The notes beneath the pieces are model-generated. The model had not been told where the DNA came from and made no database searches. It was given only the letters and a program-made list of their open reading frames with translations. Of a stretch of DNA of 64,000 bases, positions 1-8,745 are shown piece by piece (position 1 is the first letter of the stretch; each line of letters opens with the position of its first letter). A program made the position numbers and the translations under genes. The DNA is from Methanosarcina baikalica (lineage in GTDB: Archaea > Halobacteriota > Methanosarcinia > Methanosarcinales > Methanosarcinaceae), in assembly GCF_031461075.1 (NCBI RefSeq), contig NZ_JAVKPK010000004.1:26489-90488 (forward strand). The letters are read 5' to 3'.

Positions 1-85
1 CTTCTTTGGAGTCGTTGTAGGTCTTGCCTTCTGCGGACTGCTGGCTCTTGCCATAACCATAAGTAGAATAATGGGAGGAGTGTAA
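1..85 (+). CDS. mtrB: MtrB C-terminus (tetrahydromethanopterin S-methyltransferase subunit B), partial
   Basis: Only the last 27 codons are in the window, reading frame starting at base 2 and ending in TAA at 83-85. The peptide is a hydrophobic segment (FFGVVVGLAFCGLLALAIT) followed by a short SRIMGGV tail, as expected for the single C-terminal membrane helix of MtrB. The assignment rests mainly on context: it sits one base upstream of mtrA, the usual order of the mtrEDCBAFGH operon. MtrB is a small subunit of the membrane-bound, sodium-pumping methyltransferase that moves the methyl group between H4SPT and coenzyme M. The GGAGG inside its last codons serves as the mtrA ribosome binding site. 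Confidence 0.8.
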   Translation, partial: FFGVVVGLAFCGLLALAITISRIMGGV

Positions 86-86
86 A

Positions 87-809
87 ATGGTGAATAAAAG
101 AGAGCCTGCACCGGGATGGCCAATTCTGAAAGGCGAATACGAGGTTGGCGATGTCAAGAACTGCGTACTGGTAATTACCTGCGGATCACACCTTGCAGGG
201 AAGCCTGTTCTTGATGCAGGTGCAGCAGTTACCGGATCATGTAAAACCGAAAACCTCGGTATTGAAAAGGTCGTTGCCCACATTATCTCAAACCCGAACA
301 TCAGGTACCTGCTTGTAACCGGCTCTGAGGTTAAGGGGCACATTACCGGACAGTCGATGATGAGCCTCCATGCAAACGGGGTAAAAGACAACAGGATCGC
401 AGGAGCATTGGGTGCAATTCCGTATGTGGAAAACCTTAATCCAGCTGCAGTTGCCCGTTTCCAGGAACAGGTTCAGGTCGTCAATCTGCTTGATACCGAA
501 GACATGGGTGCCATCACCGCCAAAGTGAGGGAACTTGCCTCAAAAGACCCTGGGGCCTTTGATGCAGACCCACTGGTCGTGGAGATCAGTGAAGAAGGCG
601 GAGACGAAGAAGAGGGCGCTGTTGTCAGGCCGGTTTCCGGTGAAATTGCAGTTATCCGCGCCAGGCTGAAGGGTATTGAATCCCGCATGCTTGACATAGG
701 AAACTGGAACAAGTTCCACTCAGGAGTTCACGCAGGAAAGGTTGAAGGTGCAATGATCGGATTGGCTGTAACCATATCCCTGCTTGGAATGTTACTGCTC
801 GGGAGGTAA
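87..809 (+). CDS. mtrA: MtrA, corrinoid-carrying subunit of tetrahydromethanopterin S-methyltransferase
   Basis: 240 residues. MtrA carries the cobamide prosthetic group that accepts the methyl group from methyl-H4SPT and passes it to coenzyme M in the sodium-translocating Mtr complex. The soluble domain (about 1-165) contains the motif EVKGHITGQS with His85, matching the position of the corrinoid-ligating histidine described for MtrA (His84 in the Methanothermobacter protein). An acidic linker (EEGGDEEEG, about 171-179) leads to a single C-terminal membrane helix (about 222-238, IGLAVTISLLGMLLLG). The ATG lies one base after the mtrB stop and 7 bases after GGAGG. It overlaps mtrF by one base (TAATG), so the genes are translationally coupled. 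Family assignment is secure from sequence and order. Confidence 0.97.
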   Translation: MVNKREPAPGWPILKGEYEVGDVKNCVLVITCGSHLAGKPVLDAGAAVTGSCKTENLGIEKVVAHIISNPNIRYLLVTGSEVKGHITGQSMMSLHANGVKDNRIAGALGAIPYVENLNPAAVARFQEQVQVVNLLDTEDMGAITAKVRELASKDPGAFDADPLVVEISEEGGDEEEGAVVRPVSGEIAVIRARLKGIESRMLDIGNWNKFHSGVHAGKVEGAMIGLAVTISLLGMLLLGR

Positions 810-1033
810 TGAAAATGGCAGAAGAATACGGACAAGGGGTCCCAATGGTGCTTGCCCCCCAGATGGGTGCAATTGACGCTACTGTTGAAAGCATTCGGTA
901 CAGAGCACAGCTGATTGCGAGGAACCAGAAGCTGGACTCCGGAGTCATGGCTACCGGAATGATCGGCTTTGTGGCTGGTTTCCTCTTTTCACTGGTGATG
1001 GTAATTATACTCCCACTAGCCGTCGGTCTATGA
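809..1033 (+). CDS. mtrF: MtrF, methyltransferase subunit F
   Basis: 74 residues from the first ATG; a second ATG at 815 (MAEEYGQG) is better spaced from the GGGAGG at 800-805 and may be the true start. Small subunit of the Mtr complex with a short cytosolic N-terminal part related to the N-terminus of MtrA-type peripheral segments and one C-terminal membrane helix (about 50-73, MIGFVAGFLFSLVMVIILPL). It overlaps the mtrA stop by one base. Role beyond structural support of the complex is not visible in sequence. Confidence 0.93.
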   Translation: MKMAEEYGQGVPMVLAPQMGAIDATVESIRYRAQLIARNQKLDSGVMATGMIGFVAGFLFSLVMVIILPLAVGL

Positions 1034-1051
1034 GCTTAAGAGGTGAATGAT

Positions 1052-1267
1052 ATGGCAAAAGCACCAGCAGCATTTGTAGAGCCAGGTGAGTTTAACGAAG
1101 TAATGAAAAGGCTCGATAAGATCGATGAAAGGATAGAGTTTGTCAACAGTGAAGTTGCACAGAGAATCGGAAAGAAAGTAGGAAGAGATATAGGAATTCT
1201 ATACGGCGGAGTTTTTGGTATTCTGCTCTTCCTGATCTATGTCTCAGTATCATCAATGTTCATGTAA
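1052..1267 (+). CDS. mtrG: MtrG, methyltransferase subunit G
   Basis: 71 residues from the ATG at 1052, which follows an AGGTGA ribosome binding site at 1040-1045; an in-frame GTG at 1043 overlaps that site and is less likely. The protein has an amphipathic, charged N-terminal region (EVMKRLDKIDERIEFVNSEV) and one C-terminal membrane helix (about 47-68). This is the usual MtrG layout. It lies between mtrF and mtrH, in the conserved operon order. Confidence 0.92.
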   Translation: MAKAPAAFVEPGEFNEVMKRLDKIDERIEFVNSEVAQRIGKKVGRDIGILYGGVFGILLFLIYVSVSSMFM

Positions 1268-1280
1268 GTGAGGGATCAAA

Positions 1281-2231
1281 ATGTTCAAGTTTGACAAGAA
1301 ACAGGAAGTTTTTGAAATCGGAGGAGTTAAGTTCGGCGGACAGCCGGGTGAATACCCAACCGTGTTAGTCAGTACCATGTTCTATGCAAGGCACAAAATC
1401 GTGACTGATGAGGATAAGGGTCTCTTCGACAGGGCTGCTGCGGAAACCCTCTGGAATACCCAGGTATCAATGAGCGACGCCACAGGAAACCCCTACGTAA
1501 ACCAGATTGTGGGAGAAACCCCCGAAGCAATCAAGCGTTATATTGACTGGTTCATTGAGATCGACAACAAGACTCCCTTCCTGGTCGACTCCTCAGCCGG
1601 AGAAGTGCGTGCAGCCGCAGCCAAATACTGTACTGAAATAGGTGTTGCAAACAGGGCAATCCACAACTCAATCAACGCAAGTATCGAGCAGGCAGAAATG
1701 GACGTGCTCAAGGAAAGCGATGTGGAAGCTGCAATCGTCCTTGCCTTCAACGCTACCGACCCTACCGTAAAAGGAAAGATGGACATCCTTGAAGTCGGTG
1801 GTTCCGGACAGACCAAGGGTATGCTCCAGGTCGCCAAGGAATGCGGAATAAAGATTCCCCTTATCGATGTTGCAGCCATGCCTCTCGGTGCAGGCGCAGG
1901 CGCAACAATCCGCACAGTTCCGACAATCAAAGCAAAGCTCGGCCTGCCTGTTGGCGGCGGATACCACAACATGGCCTCGGCCTGGGACTGGCTTCGGAAA
2001 TTTAAGAAAACTCAGCCTGACCCAAAAGCAATCTACATGCCTACAGACATTGGTACCAACCTGGTAGCCCAGATTGCAGGTTCTGACTTCCTGCTCTACG
2101 GCCCTATCGAAAACGTCAACCAGATTTTCCCGGCTGTTGCAATGGTCGATATCATGCTTGGAGAAACTGCAAAGGAACTTGGCGTCGAGATCGCAGATCT
2201 GGCAAACCACCCTGTTACCAAGCTGACATAA
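1281..2231 (+). CDS. mtrH: MtrH, methyl-H4SPT:corrinoid methyltransferase subunit
   Basis: 316 residues, normal length. MtrH is the peripheral TIM-barrel subunit that transfers the methyl group from methyl-tetrahydrosarcinapterin to the corrinoid on MtrA. The sequence begins FKFDKKQEVFEIGGVKFGGQ and contains the family segments TPFLVDSS, LAFNATDPTVKGKMD and GGGYHN. No membrane segment is seen, consistent with a peripheral subunit. It is the last gene of the operon and is followed by a hairpin at 2270-2295. The start ATG follows TGAGGGATC, a good Methanosarcina ribosome binding site. Confidence 0.97.
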   Translation: MFKFDKKQEVFEIGGVKFGGQPGEYPTVLVSTMFYARHKIVTDEDKGLFDRAAAETLWNTQVSMSDATGNPYVNQIVGETPEAIKRYIDWFIEIDNKTPFLVDSSAGEVRAAAAKYCTEIGVANRAIHNSINASIEQAEMDVLKESDVEAAIVLAFNATDPTVKGKMDILEVGGSGQTKGMLQVAKECGIKIPLIDVAAMPLGAGAGATIRTVPTIKAKLGLPVGGGYHNMASAWDWLRKFKKTQPDPKAIYMPTDIGTNLVAQIAGSDFLLYGPIENVNQIFPAVAMVDIMLGETAKELGVEIADLANHPVTKLT

Positions 2232-2269
2232 ACGGAACGAAAAAAAATTGAAAAGCATTTTAAGGCTTG

Positions 2270-2305
2270 AAAGCAGAGGAAATCTCCTTTGCTTTTCTTC
2301 CTATT
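2270..2305 (+). terminator. hairpin plus T-rich tract ending the mtr operon
   Basis: AAAGCAGAGG (2270-2279) pairs with CCTTTGCTTT (2286-2295), a ten-pair stem with one G-U pair and a six-base loop. It is followed by TCTTCCTATTTTT. It starts about 40 bases after the mtrH stop, so it is the likely transcription end of the operon. Confidence 0.6.
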
Positions 2306-3130
2306 TTTGAATCACTGTGACTTTTTTGGCAAATTTTATCTTATTATCTGCTATTTTCTAACAAATATTTATTCTTAATATTATCTACTATTTTCGGACA
2401 AATTTTATCCTTATATTACCATTTAGTAGAAAAAATATGGATATTAAAAGATTTTACATTTTTAGGAGAAAAGTGCCTGGCTGGCTGAATAATTCCATCT
2501 GAACCTGCCAGGTACTTATGAATCCACTCCCAAACTCACTTTTTGGGACTGCTATTACCTCTGAAGATCATGAGTTATCAGGAAATTGTAAGAACCTGAT
2601 GAGTATTTAACCCCGCACTCAGGCAGGAACTGTACAATCTACTCCCAAACTCACAGCTTTTAAAACGTGTCAACCGATGCTATCGAGATTAGAGTAGACA
2701 ATCAAAGGTTAGACAAACTAAGGACAGGATGAAACCGATAACGTGATCTTCCAGGTTGTACCAGTCCTATTCACATTTCAACTTTTGCAAATTACATATT
2801 GTACACTGTCTTAACATATATATATAAAGAGTTGTGAATCGGTGTCATATGATTATGGTCATTTATCACTTTTTTCACTGACATCAAAAGAAAAATTAAA
2901 TTTTAATTCGAAAATAAGACATTAGACAAAAATATGCATCTGAACACGTCGCCAGAGTTTGTAAATATCACAATATTGTATAAAATTGGGAAATTAGTTG
3001 ACAAACCTGAGGAATTATATATTAATTGAAGTTATCAAGAAATAGTACAAAACAGAAAGATTTAATATTCGGTAGCACTTACCAGTACCATAAAATAGGG
3101 TTATAAGTAAAAATTTTGAGAACTTGCAGA
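2306..3130. other. non-coding stretch between mtrH and the RHH-like gene
   Basis: No open frame of credible coding character is seen in this AT-rich stretch. It contains a 19-base direct repeat AATCYACTCCCAAACTCAC at 2521-2539 and 2636-2654. The first copy forms a small hairpin (CCCAAA...TTTGGG, 2529-2547). Several TATA-like runs occur near 2817-2830. It may hold an RNA gene or a decayed element, but I cannot identify one. Confidence 0.4.
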
Positions 3131-3145
3131 GTATATATTTATAAA
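3131..3145 (+). promoter_or_regulatory. TATA-box-like promoter for the 3261 gene
   Basis: GTATATATTTATAAA is a strong archaeal TATA-box-like sequence about 115-130 bases before the start codon at 3261. It implies a leader of roughly 90-100 bases. No transcription start was measured; this is pattern recognition only. Confidence 0.4.
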
Positions 3146-3260
3146 AAAAGAATTTTCTCAATTTTTAAATCGGAATCCATAAAAGAGCCCTTATTTTAAT
3201 GGCACTAATAACGGATCATAGCATAAAGAGCCAGAAAACCGGACTATATCGGGTGGAAAT

Positions 3261-4388
3261 ATGCTGATCAGAAAGAACATATCCCTGGATGATAAATACC
3301 TTAAAAAGTTACAGCCCCTTCTGGATGCCAATAATGGAAACTTGAGTGCTGCAGTCAGGGATACCATTGAAGTTGCGGATACAGCTCTTACCTATCATAA
3401 AAGTATTGACGAAGTAATCTGGTTTTTAAAAGAAACTCCTGCAAAAGAAGAGTTAAATGATACAATTCAGAGCGGAGAAAATATCGTTATAAATAAAACG
3501 ATACTCGAGTGGTTGTTCAGATATACAAGAGGCAGGCTCACGGATGAGGAGCTTGTTAATGAACTTATCAATCCGTTCGAGATTGAAGATATGAAACAAC
3601 TTGAAGACCATCTGAACCGCATTTCCAGAAACTATCAATGGGAAATCCGAACCTCGATAAAATGTGAAGATATATATAATCCCGAGTCCGCACTCGTACT
3701 TATCTCCAACGCTACTGTTAATAGTAGGGACTTTTTTGCCCAGCTGGTGGCTCATTTCCTTTCCAGATGGAGACAGCTCGATGTTGAGCACGTTTTCAGG
3801 AGAGCAAACTCGACCCAGATTTCTTTCAAAAAGAATCCATCTACATCTTCGACTGAGATTATGCCAGGAATCAGGAAACACTTCGGGTACCTTGATATTT
3901 TATGTAAGGAACTGGACGACAATACAGAGTTCTGGACTCAGCTCATGTATACTTATAATATTGAGAGGTTCAATCTCGTAACTCTACATCGGAGCCAGTT
4001 TGAAATTTTTGCAGCCGGAGAAGTTCCGAACCCGAAAAAAATCTTTGAACGCCTGTGCAAACAGTCGCTAAGTGATATGACTCTTCCGGATTTACTTGTC
4101 CATTTCAGGAGAATGTACCTGGCAACTCAGCTTGTCAAGAATATAGATATCTGCCTTGAGCCAGGGGACGAGTCCGTAACCATTTTCCATGACTTCAAAG
4201 ATAAAAGAGTTATCAACAACCTTGTTGAGTACTTTTCGAAAATATTCAGGGAAAACAGCACACCCTTCCAGACATCCTCATACTCAAGCATGATCGTATT
4301 CAGCTTCCATCAGGAATCAAAACTCGATAGTTCCGATTCGTACTTAATGGAAGATATGAAAGAGCTCGGATATCCTGCAAAAGAATAA
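3261..4388 (+). CDS. uncharacterised protein with ribbon-helix-helix-like N-terminus
   Basis: 375 residues. The first 40 residues (MLIRKNISLDDKYLKKLQPL, then NNGNLSAAVRDTIEVAD) look like a ribbon-helix-helix DNA-binding motif: a short strand followed by two helices with the N-L-S-A-A-V-R-D-T turn. The remaining 330 residues are mixed alpha/beta, soluble, with no signal peptide or membrane segment. I do not recognise a named domain there. It is monocistronic, with a TATA box about 120 bases upstream, and lies 1 kb downstream of the mtr operon on the same strand. A regulatory role is suggested by the N-terminus but no target can be named. Confidence 0.6.
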   Translation: MLIRKNISLDDKYLKKLQPLLDANNGNLSAAVRDTIEVADTALTYHKSIDEVIWFLKETPAKEELNDTIQSGENIVINKTILEWLFRYTRGRLTDEELVNELINPFEIEDMKQLEDHLNRISRNYQWEIRTSIKCEDIYNPESALVLISNATVNSRDFFAQLVAHFLSRWRQLDVEHVFRRANSTQISFKKNPSTSSTEIMPGIRKHFGYLDILCKELDDNTEFWTQLMYTYNIERFNLVTLHRSQFEIFAAGEVPNPKKIFERLCKQSLSDMTLPDLLVHFRRMYLATQLVKNIDICLEPGDESVTIFHDFKDKRVINNLVEYFSKIFRENSTPFQTSSYSSMIVFSFHQESKLDSSDSYLMEDMKELGYPAKE

Positions 4389-4532
4389 AGAAAATAGTAA
4401 AGAAAAAAATGAGGTTAAAACTTTCATTCTGCATATCAAAGTTTTCCCGAAACTTTCGATGTTTACTCATTTCAGGATCTGAACCTATTTTTCTTCATAA
4501 CCTGAATCTGTTTTTCCCCATCAGATCTTAAC

Positions 4533-6035
4533 TTAACCCTTTGCAACCCCTAAAGGAATAACTCTTGCAACCTTACGCGCAATGCCGAGCTCATGCACGA
4601 CATTTACCACTTCGCTACTGGATTTGTATACACCCGGAGCTTCCTCTGCAATTACTGAAGGATGCGTAGCTCTTACGGTAATGCCTTGAGCCTCAAGGTT
4701 TTCTTTTATAGTCTGTCCACGGAATTCTGTCTTTGCATGGGCCCTGCTCATGATCCTCCCAGCCCCATGACAGGCACTACCAAAAGAGATATCCATTGCT
4801 TCTTTTGTGCCACAAAGGATAAAGGAAGGGGTTCCCATACTCCCCGGAATCAAAACCGGTTGTCCTACGGCCCGGTAAGCCGCCGGAACTTCAGGATGCT
4901 CAGGGGGAAATGCTCTTGTAGCCCCTTTCCTATGCACATACACCTCTTTTTTCTTGCCATCCACCCTGTGTTCTTCAAGTTTTGCCACGTTATGAGCAAC
5001 GTCATAAAGGAGGTCCATACCCAGATCGTCAGCATCCCTGCCAAAGATTTTTTCAAATGTTTCTCTTGTCCAGTGAGTTATCACCTGACGGTTAGCCCAG
5101 GCGTAGTTTGCAGCACAGAGCATGGCTTTGAAGTAGTTCTGTGCCTCCCTTGACTGAGCCGGAGCACAGGCAAGCTGTTTGTCCGGAATCTGGATCCCAT
5201 ACTTCTTTACAGCCTGGGAAAGTTCCCTGAGATGATCCGTGCAGATCTGATGCCCTGCACCCCGCGAACCGCAGTGGATCATCACTGTTACCTGCCCTTC
5301 CACAAGCCCGAAAGCCGAAGCCACGTCCCTGTCGTAGATCTCATCTACGTACTGGACTTCAAGGAAATGGTTTCCGCTTCCAAGAGTTCCAAACTGGGGC
5401 TTTCCCCGAGTTCTGGCTTTCGTGCTCACGTGAGAAGGATCGGCGCCATCCAGGAAACCATCTGCCTCACAGTGTTCAGTGTCTGCCTCAACTCCATACC
5501 CGGCCTCCACAGCCCACCTTGCCCCGTGAAGAAAAGCATCATCAAGCTCCCGGTCAGAAGCCCTGATACGGCTTTTTGAGCCGACTCCTGAAGGAACATT
5601 ATGGAAAAGGGCCTCAGTAAGCGCCTCAATATGAGGAACCACTTCCTCTTTCTGCAGGTTAGTGCGAATTAGCCTGACCCCGCAGTTGATATCAAAACCC
5701 ACCCCTCCAGGGCTGAGAATTCCTTCTTCCCTGTCAAAAGCCGCAACCCCACCGATTGCAAAACCGTAGCCCAGATGGGCATCAGGCATTGCCATGGAAT
5801 ACTTCTGAATACCGGGAAGAGTCGCCACATTTGCAATCTGGTCAATAGTTCCCGGATCGATACCTTCAAGCAAACTTTCCGACACAAAAAGGCGTCCAGG
5901 GACCCTCATTCCCGGCGTGCGCCCTATTGGGATTTCCCAGCTGTTATCAGAAAGCTTCCTGACCATTCCACGCGCTGCCCCCGGAACATTTTCCGTATTT
6001 ATTTCCTCAGTACCTGTCTCCTCACTCTCTTTCAT
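4533..6035 (-). CDS. rtcB: RtcB RNA-splicing ligase
   Basis: 500 residues. RtcB joins RNA 2',3'-cyclic phosphate or 3'-phosphate ends to 5'-OH ends using GTP and Mn2+; in archaea it seals tRNA exons after intron removal. Visible family motifs are MPDAHLGYG (Asp85, His87), FDINCGVRL (Asp115, Cys118, metal binding), GSGNHFLEVQ, HCGSRGAGHQ, GSMGTPSF, and SACHGAGR with His423, the residue that forms the GMP adduct in the family. No intein is present, unlike some archaeal RtcB proteins. The first 23 residues are an acidic extension; MVRKLSDN (residue 24) is an alternative start. Archease (6381-6827), its activating partner, is the next gene upstream on the same strand, 345 bases away. Confidence 0.95.
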   Translation of the reverse strand: MKESEETGTEEINTENVPGAARGMVRKLSDNSWEIPIGRTPGMRVPGRLFVSESLLEGIDPGTIDQIANVATLPGIQKYSMAMPDAHLGYGFAIGGVAAFDREEGILSPGGVGFDINCGVRLIRTNLQKEEVVPHIEALTEALFHNVPSGVGSKSRIRASDRELDDAFLHGARWAVEAGYGVEADTEHCEADGFLDGADPSHVSTKARTRGKPQFGTLGSGNHFLEVQYVDEIYDRDVASAFGLVEGQVTVMIHCGSRGAGHQICTDHLRELSQAVKKYGIQIPDKQLACAPAQSREAQNYFKAMLCAANYAWANRQVITHWTRETFEKIFGRDADDLGMDLLYDVAHNVAKLEEHRVDGKKKEVYVHRKGATRAFPPEHPEVPAAYRAVGQPVLIPGSMGTPSFILCGTKEAMDISFGSACHGAGRIMSRAHAKTEFRGQTIKENLEAQGITVRATHPSVIAEEAPGVYKSSSEVVNVVHELGIARKVARVIPLGVAKG

Positions 6036-6380
6036 ATCTATGCTCCAGTGTTAATTTGCCTATATAAATTGAAATTACTTGTTTATTTGCTGTTTCCTTA
6101 AAGGTCTAATGGATTGAATAATATTGAGATAAGAGCCTTTGGGCCGCATGAGTATCTGATAAAGGAATCCTGAATATTATGTAAAGAAGTTCAATTTGAG
6201 ATATAATGAGATCCAATCGGGATCTAAATAAAATTCAATTTCAGATATAATGATGCCGCCCAGGAGAATTACCCACCGAAATAATTCACAGAAGTGAATA
6301 TAGATAGCCTGCAAACTTGATAAAAAAGAAATTAACAGACAATACGCAAGCGAGTCCCCTTATTTTGAAACTCGTTGTCC
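6036..6380. other. intergenic region between archease and rtcB with an imperfect direct repeat
   Basis: 345 bases without a gene. A 22-base imperfect direct repeat, TTCAATTTSAGATATAATGA, occurs at about 6189 and again at about 6234, 45 bases apart. No other structure is recognised. Confidence 0.4.
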
Positions 6381-6827
6381 TTAAATATCAACAACAACCT
6401 GGGCTTCCCAGCCTTCTTCGGTCTTTGAAACTTCGAGCTGATTGTAAGTAACGGCTTTGATATCGGTTTCGAAAGGATGGCTTCCACGTTCAAATCTTTC
6501 CCCGAAAGCCTGGGCTTTTATCGAGTACTCGCCATTAACTTCCCTTATCCCCTCAACCCGGAATTTCCGAAAAACAACCTCATCCACTTCAAAGGTGTAC
6601 AGAAGTTCGGAGAGCCAGTCTACAAGCAGAGATTCGAGATCAGGAGAATTAAGACAGATATCCTTTGCCGTCTTCACTGAGACTTTCTCTGTGTCAATCA
6701 TCACATTGAACATAGCAAGTGCTGCATTTTCGAATACCTCTTCCAGCGTGCTCCCATAAGCCCGGAATTTCGCATCTGCAGTGTGTTCCAGGTACTCATA
6801 CTGTTTTCGTTGAGACGGCATAGTCAA
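6381..6827 (-). CDS. archease, RtcB cofactor
   Basis: 148 residues, the usual length. Archease accelerates RtcB guanylylation and lets the ligase turn over. The N-terminus contains the family signature YEYLEHTADAKFRAYGSTLE, and the C-terminal half has SLLVDWLSELLYTFEVDEVVF and KAVTYNQLEV. The acidic metal-binding residues of the family (Asp in HTADAKF and the C-terminal Asp of VVVDI) are present. It lies upstream of rtcB on the same strand; the 345-base gap makes co-transcription uncertain, but the conserved pairing supports both assignments. Confidence 0.93.
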   Translation of the reverse strand: MTMPSQRKQYEYLEHTADAKFRAYGSTLEEVFENAALAMFNVMIDTEKVSVKTAKDICLNSPDLESLLVDWLSELLYTFEVDEVVFRKFRVEGIREVNGEYSIKAQAFGERFERGSHPFETDIKAVTYNQLEVSKTEEGWEAQVVVDI

Positions 6828-6947
6828 GTATTGGGTTTTGTGTTACATTAACTTATCCGCTACAGAAGCCTGCATTCAAAAGTGATGGAAACTTCCACGA
6901 ATTGAGATAAAAATTAAATTTTAGAAAATGATTAAAAAAGGATGCCA

Positions 6948-7559
6948 TCAGTCCAGGTTCTTCCAGATATAGAAAATCCTCTGGATTGCAGTTATATGGC
7001 TGGTTACAGCAATCAGGATGATAGCCCATCCAAGAATTGAAAAACCTGCAATAGATGTTGAAAAGACAAAATTGAGGAAAGCGGCAAGAATTATAACTAC
7101 AAGACGATCAGCCCTGCCCATGATCCCTCCATAGTATCTTCCAAGATTGAGGGCTTGAGCTTGAGTTCCGAGGTAGCTGGTAAGAAGCACACCGACTATT
7201 GCCGCAACTCCTATCTGCCAGGGAACATAACCTGCAAAAAAGATACTGCATATAATGAAAACGTCCGAATAGCGGTCGATAACGTGATCCAGAAAATCAC
7301 CCCTGAGAGTGGCCCTGTTGGATTTCCGTGCAATTACCCCATCAAGAGCATCAAGAAGCGAGTTAGAGATTACCAGGATGCCCGCAAGCAGGATGAGTTC
7401 CTTAGCTACCGGAGAATAGTAAAAACTGAGCCCTGCAAAAAAGGCACAGACAAGGGAAGCTATGGAAACTGTATCAGGTGAGACCTCAAATCTGATTAAA
7501 AAGTCTGCCAGCGGTTCGATAACTTTTGAGGCAAAAGGTCTCAGGGTATTAAACGTCAT
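6948..7559 (-). CDS. CDP-alcohol phosphatidyltransferase, probably archaetidylinositol phosphate synthase
   Basis: 203 residues from the chosen ATG (MTFNTLRPFASKVIEPLADF); an in-frame start 20 codons upstream would add a non-conserved peptide. The complete CDP-alcohol transferase motif is visible: DALDGVIAR, eight residues, then GDFLDHVIDRYSD, i.e. DxxDGxxAR(x8)GxxxDxxxD. About six hydrophobic segments indicate an integral membrane enzyme. The family transfers a phosphoalcohol onto CDP-archaeol in ether phospholipid synthesis. The LRPFASKVIEPLADF opening resembles archaetidylinositol phosphate synthases, so that is the preferred substrate, but head-group specificity cannot be proved here. Confidence 0.82.
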   Translation of the reverse strand: MTFNTLRPFASKVIEPLADFLIRFEVSPDTVSIASLVCAFFAGLSFYYSPVAKELILLAGILVISNSLLDALDGVIARKSNRATLRGDFLDHVIDRYSDVFIICSIFFAGYVPWQIGVAAIVGVLLTSYLGTQAQALNLGRYYGGIMGRADRLVVIILAAFLNFVFSTSIAGFSILGWAIILIAVTSHITAIQRIFYIWKNLD

Positions 7560-7735
7560 GGTACTCGATGATTCTTCTTTTAGATATATATCCGTGATAG
7601 AAAGCTGCCAAACAGGCACCTTGTCTTGCTCAGTATGCCGGTTTGGATCTGCTGATTTATATCGTCTTTGTGTTTACCTGTTTTTTATATTTATACTTAA
7701 GGTTGTATAGTTAGCCACACACTCAATAGATAAGT

Positions 7736-8335
7736 TTACTTATTTCCCTTTTCTGCAACTGCACGCTCATATAGGTATTTAACTTTACAAGAATGCTCAA
7801 GCTGTGTGGTCACTATATATGCATCTCCAAGCGTTCTTCCGATCGCAAAAGTTCCATGACTGTAAACTATAGCGCCTCTATGCCTCGAGAGTGTATTTGC
7901 AAGATTTCCTGCAAGCTCACGGCTACCTATCCCCCCTCCGACCACGGGAATGGTCCCCAAAAAGTACTGCCCTTCGCTGTCTACAGGCGCAATTTTCCCT
8001 CCAGGACCTGCAAGCAGGGACTCAACCACTGCGTATTGACAATGAGCGTGAATGATTGAAAGAGCAGAGGTCTGCCTGTAAATTTCCCTGTGTACAACGG
8101 TTTCGGAAGATGCAATTATATCCAGGGACGAAGTGTCCTGAATGTCCACCTCAATGACACTATTTTCGGTGATTTCATCAAGAGCAGCCCCTGTTCGGGT
8201 AATAAGCATTTTATCACCAGCCCTGAGACTGATATTTCCGAAATTGGATTCAACAAGCCCGTGTTCAACCAGCTTGCGCCCGTATTTTGCTATTTCCTGC
8301 CACATCTTAAGCGAGATATAGAGAAAGAATGCCAT
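7736..8335 (-). CDS. class II aldolase/adducin family protein (L-fuculose-phosphate-aldolase-like)
   Basis: 199 residues; the better family start may be the internal ATG at 8305 (MWQEIAKYGRKLVEHGL), since the first ten residues (MAFFLYISLK) are atypical. Motifs of zinc-dependent class II aldolases are visible: SNFGNISLR (substrate phosphate binding), SSETVVHREIYR with the catalytic Glu, IIHAHCQYAV with the two zinc-ligating histidines, and YSHGTFAIG with the third. In methanogens a homologue has been proposed to make lactaldehyde for coenzyme F420; whether this copy does so is inference. It stands alone, divergent from tRNA-Thr. Confidence 0.85.
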   Translation of the reverse strand: MAFFLYISLKMWQEIAKYGRKLVEHGLVESNFGNISLRAGDKMLITRTGAALDEITENSVIEVDIQDTSSLDIIASSETVVHREIYRQTSALSIIHAHCQYAVVESLLAGPGGKIAPVDSEGQYFLGTIPVVGGGIGSRELAGNLANTLSRHRGAIVYSHGTFAIGRTLGDAYIVTTQLEHSCKVKYLYERAVAEKGNK

Positions 8336-8484
8336 AAGGCTTATGTACCATAATCAAATTAGAGGGGCAAAAAAGAGAAAAGAAAGCAGTTAAAACATGG
8401 CGGTTGACTTTCGGAGAAAGAAATCTGCCATAAAGTTTATCTGTAAGTATTGTATTTAGATAAGTCTGCAGTCAGTTCCAATTT

Positions 8485-8558
8485 GCCTCGTTGGCTCAGC
8501 CCGGTAGAGCGAGTGACTTGTAATCACTAGGTCGCGTGTTCGAATCACGCACGAGGCT
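8485..8558 (+). tRNA. tRNA-Thr (anticodon TGT)
   Basis: A complete cloverleaf of 74 bases. The acceptor stem is GCCTCGT (8485-8491) with ACGAGGC (8551-8557) and discriminator T8558. The D arm is GCTC...GAGC, and the anticodon stem is AGTGA/TCACT around loop CTTGTAA with anticodon TGT at 8519-8521. The T arm is GCGTG-TTCGAAT-CACGC. CCA is not encoded and no intron is present. Confidence 0.97.
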
Positions 8559-8685
8559 TCGAAAATTCTTTTTTGTTTAAAGCCTGCTTCCAGAAGAGAT
8601 TATCTGGAGAGGATACACATTTAGAATAATATGAGTGTCCAGAGGCTTTTGGAGTCGTTAAGAGCTGCTCCAATTTCTGACGTAT

Positions 8686-8745
8686 ATAAGAAGTTGATTT
8701 ATAAGAAGTTGATTTATAAGAAGTTGATTTATAAGAAGTTGATTT
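8686..8745 (+). repeat. four exact tandem copies of a 15-base unit
   Basis: ATAAGAAGTTGATTT is repeated four times without mismatch (8686-8700, 8701-8715, 8716-8730, 8731-8745), about 130 bases after the tRNA gene. The unit is a multiple of three, so it creates an artificial minus-strand open frame, but no coding context supports a gene. It looks like slippage-prone tandem DNA. Confidence 0.9.

Noticed and set aside
1668..2258. 196-codon minus-strand frame opposite mtrH
   Set aside because: Shadow of the strongly coding mtrH frame; composition is not protein-like.
2560..2760. Possible C/D-box guide RNA (TGATGA-like and CTGA-like boxes)
   Set aside because: Boxes are not properly spaced and no terminal stem or guide pairing could be shown.
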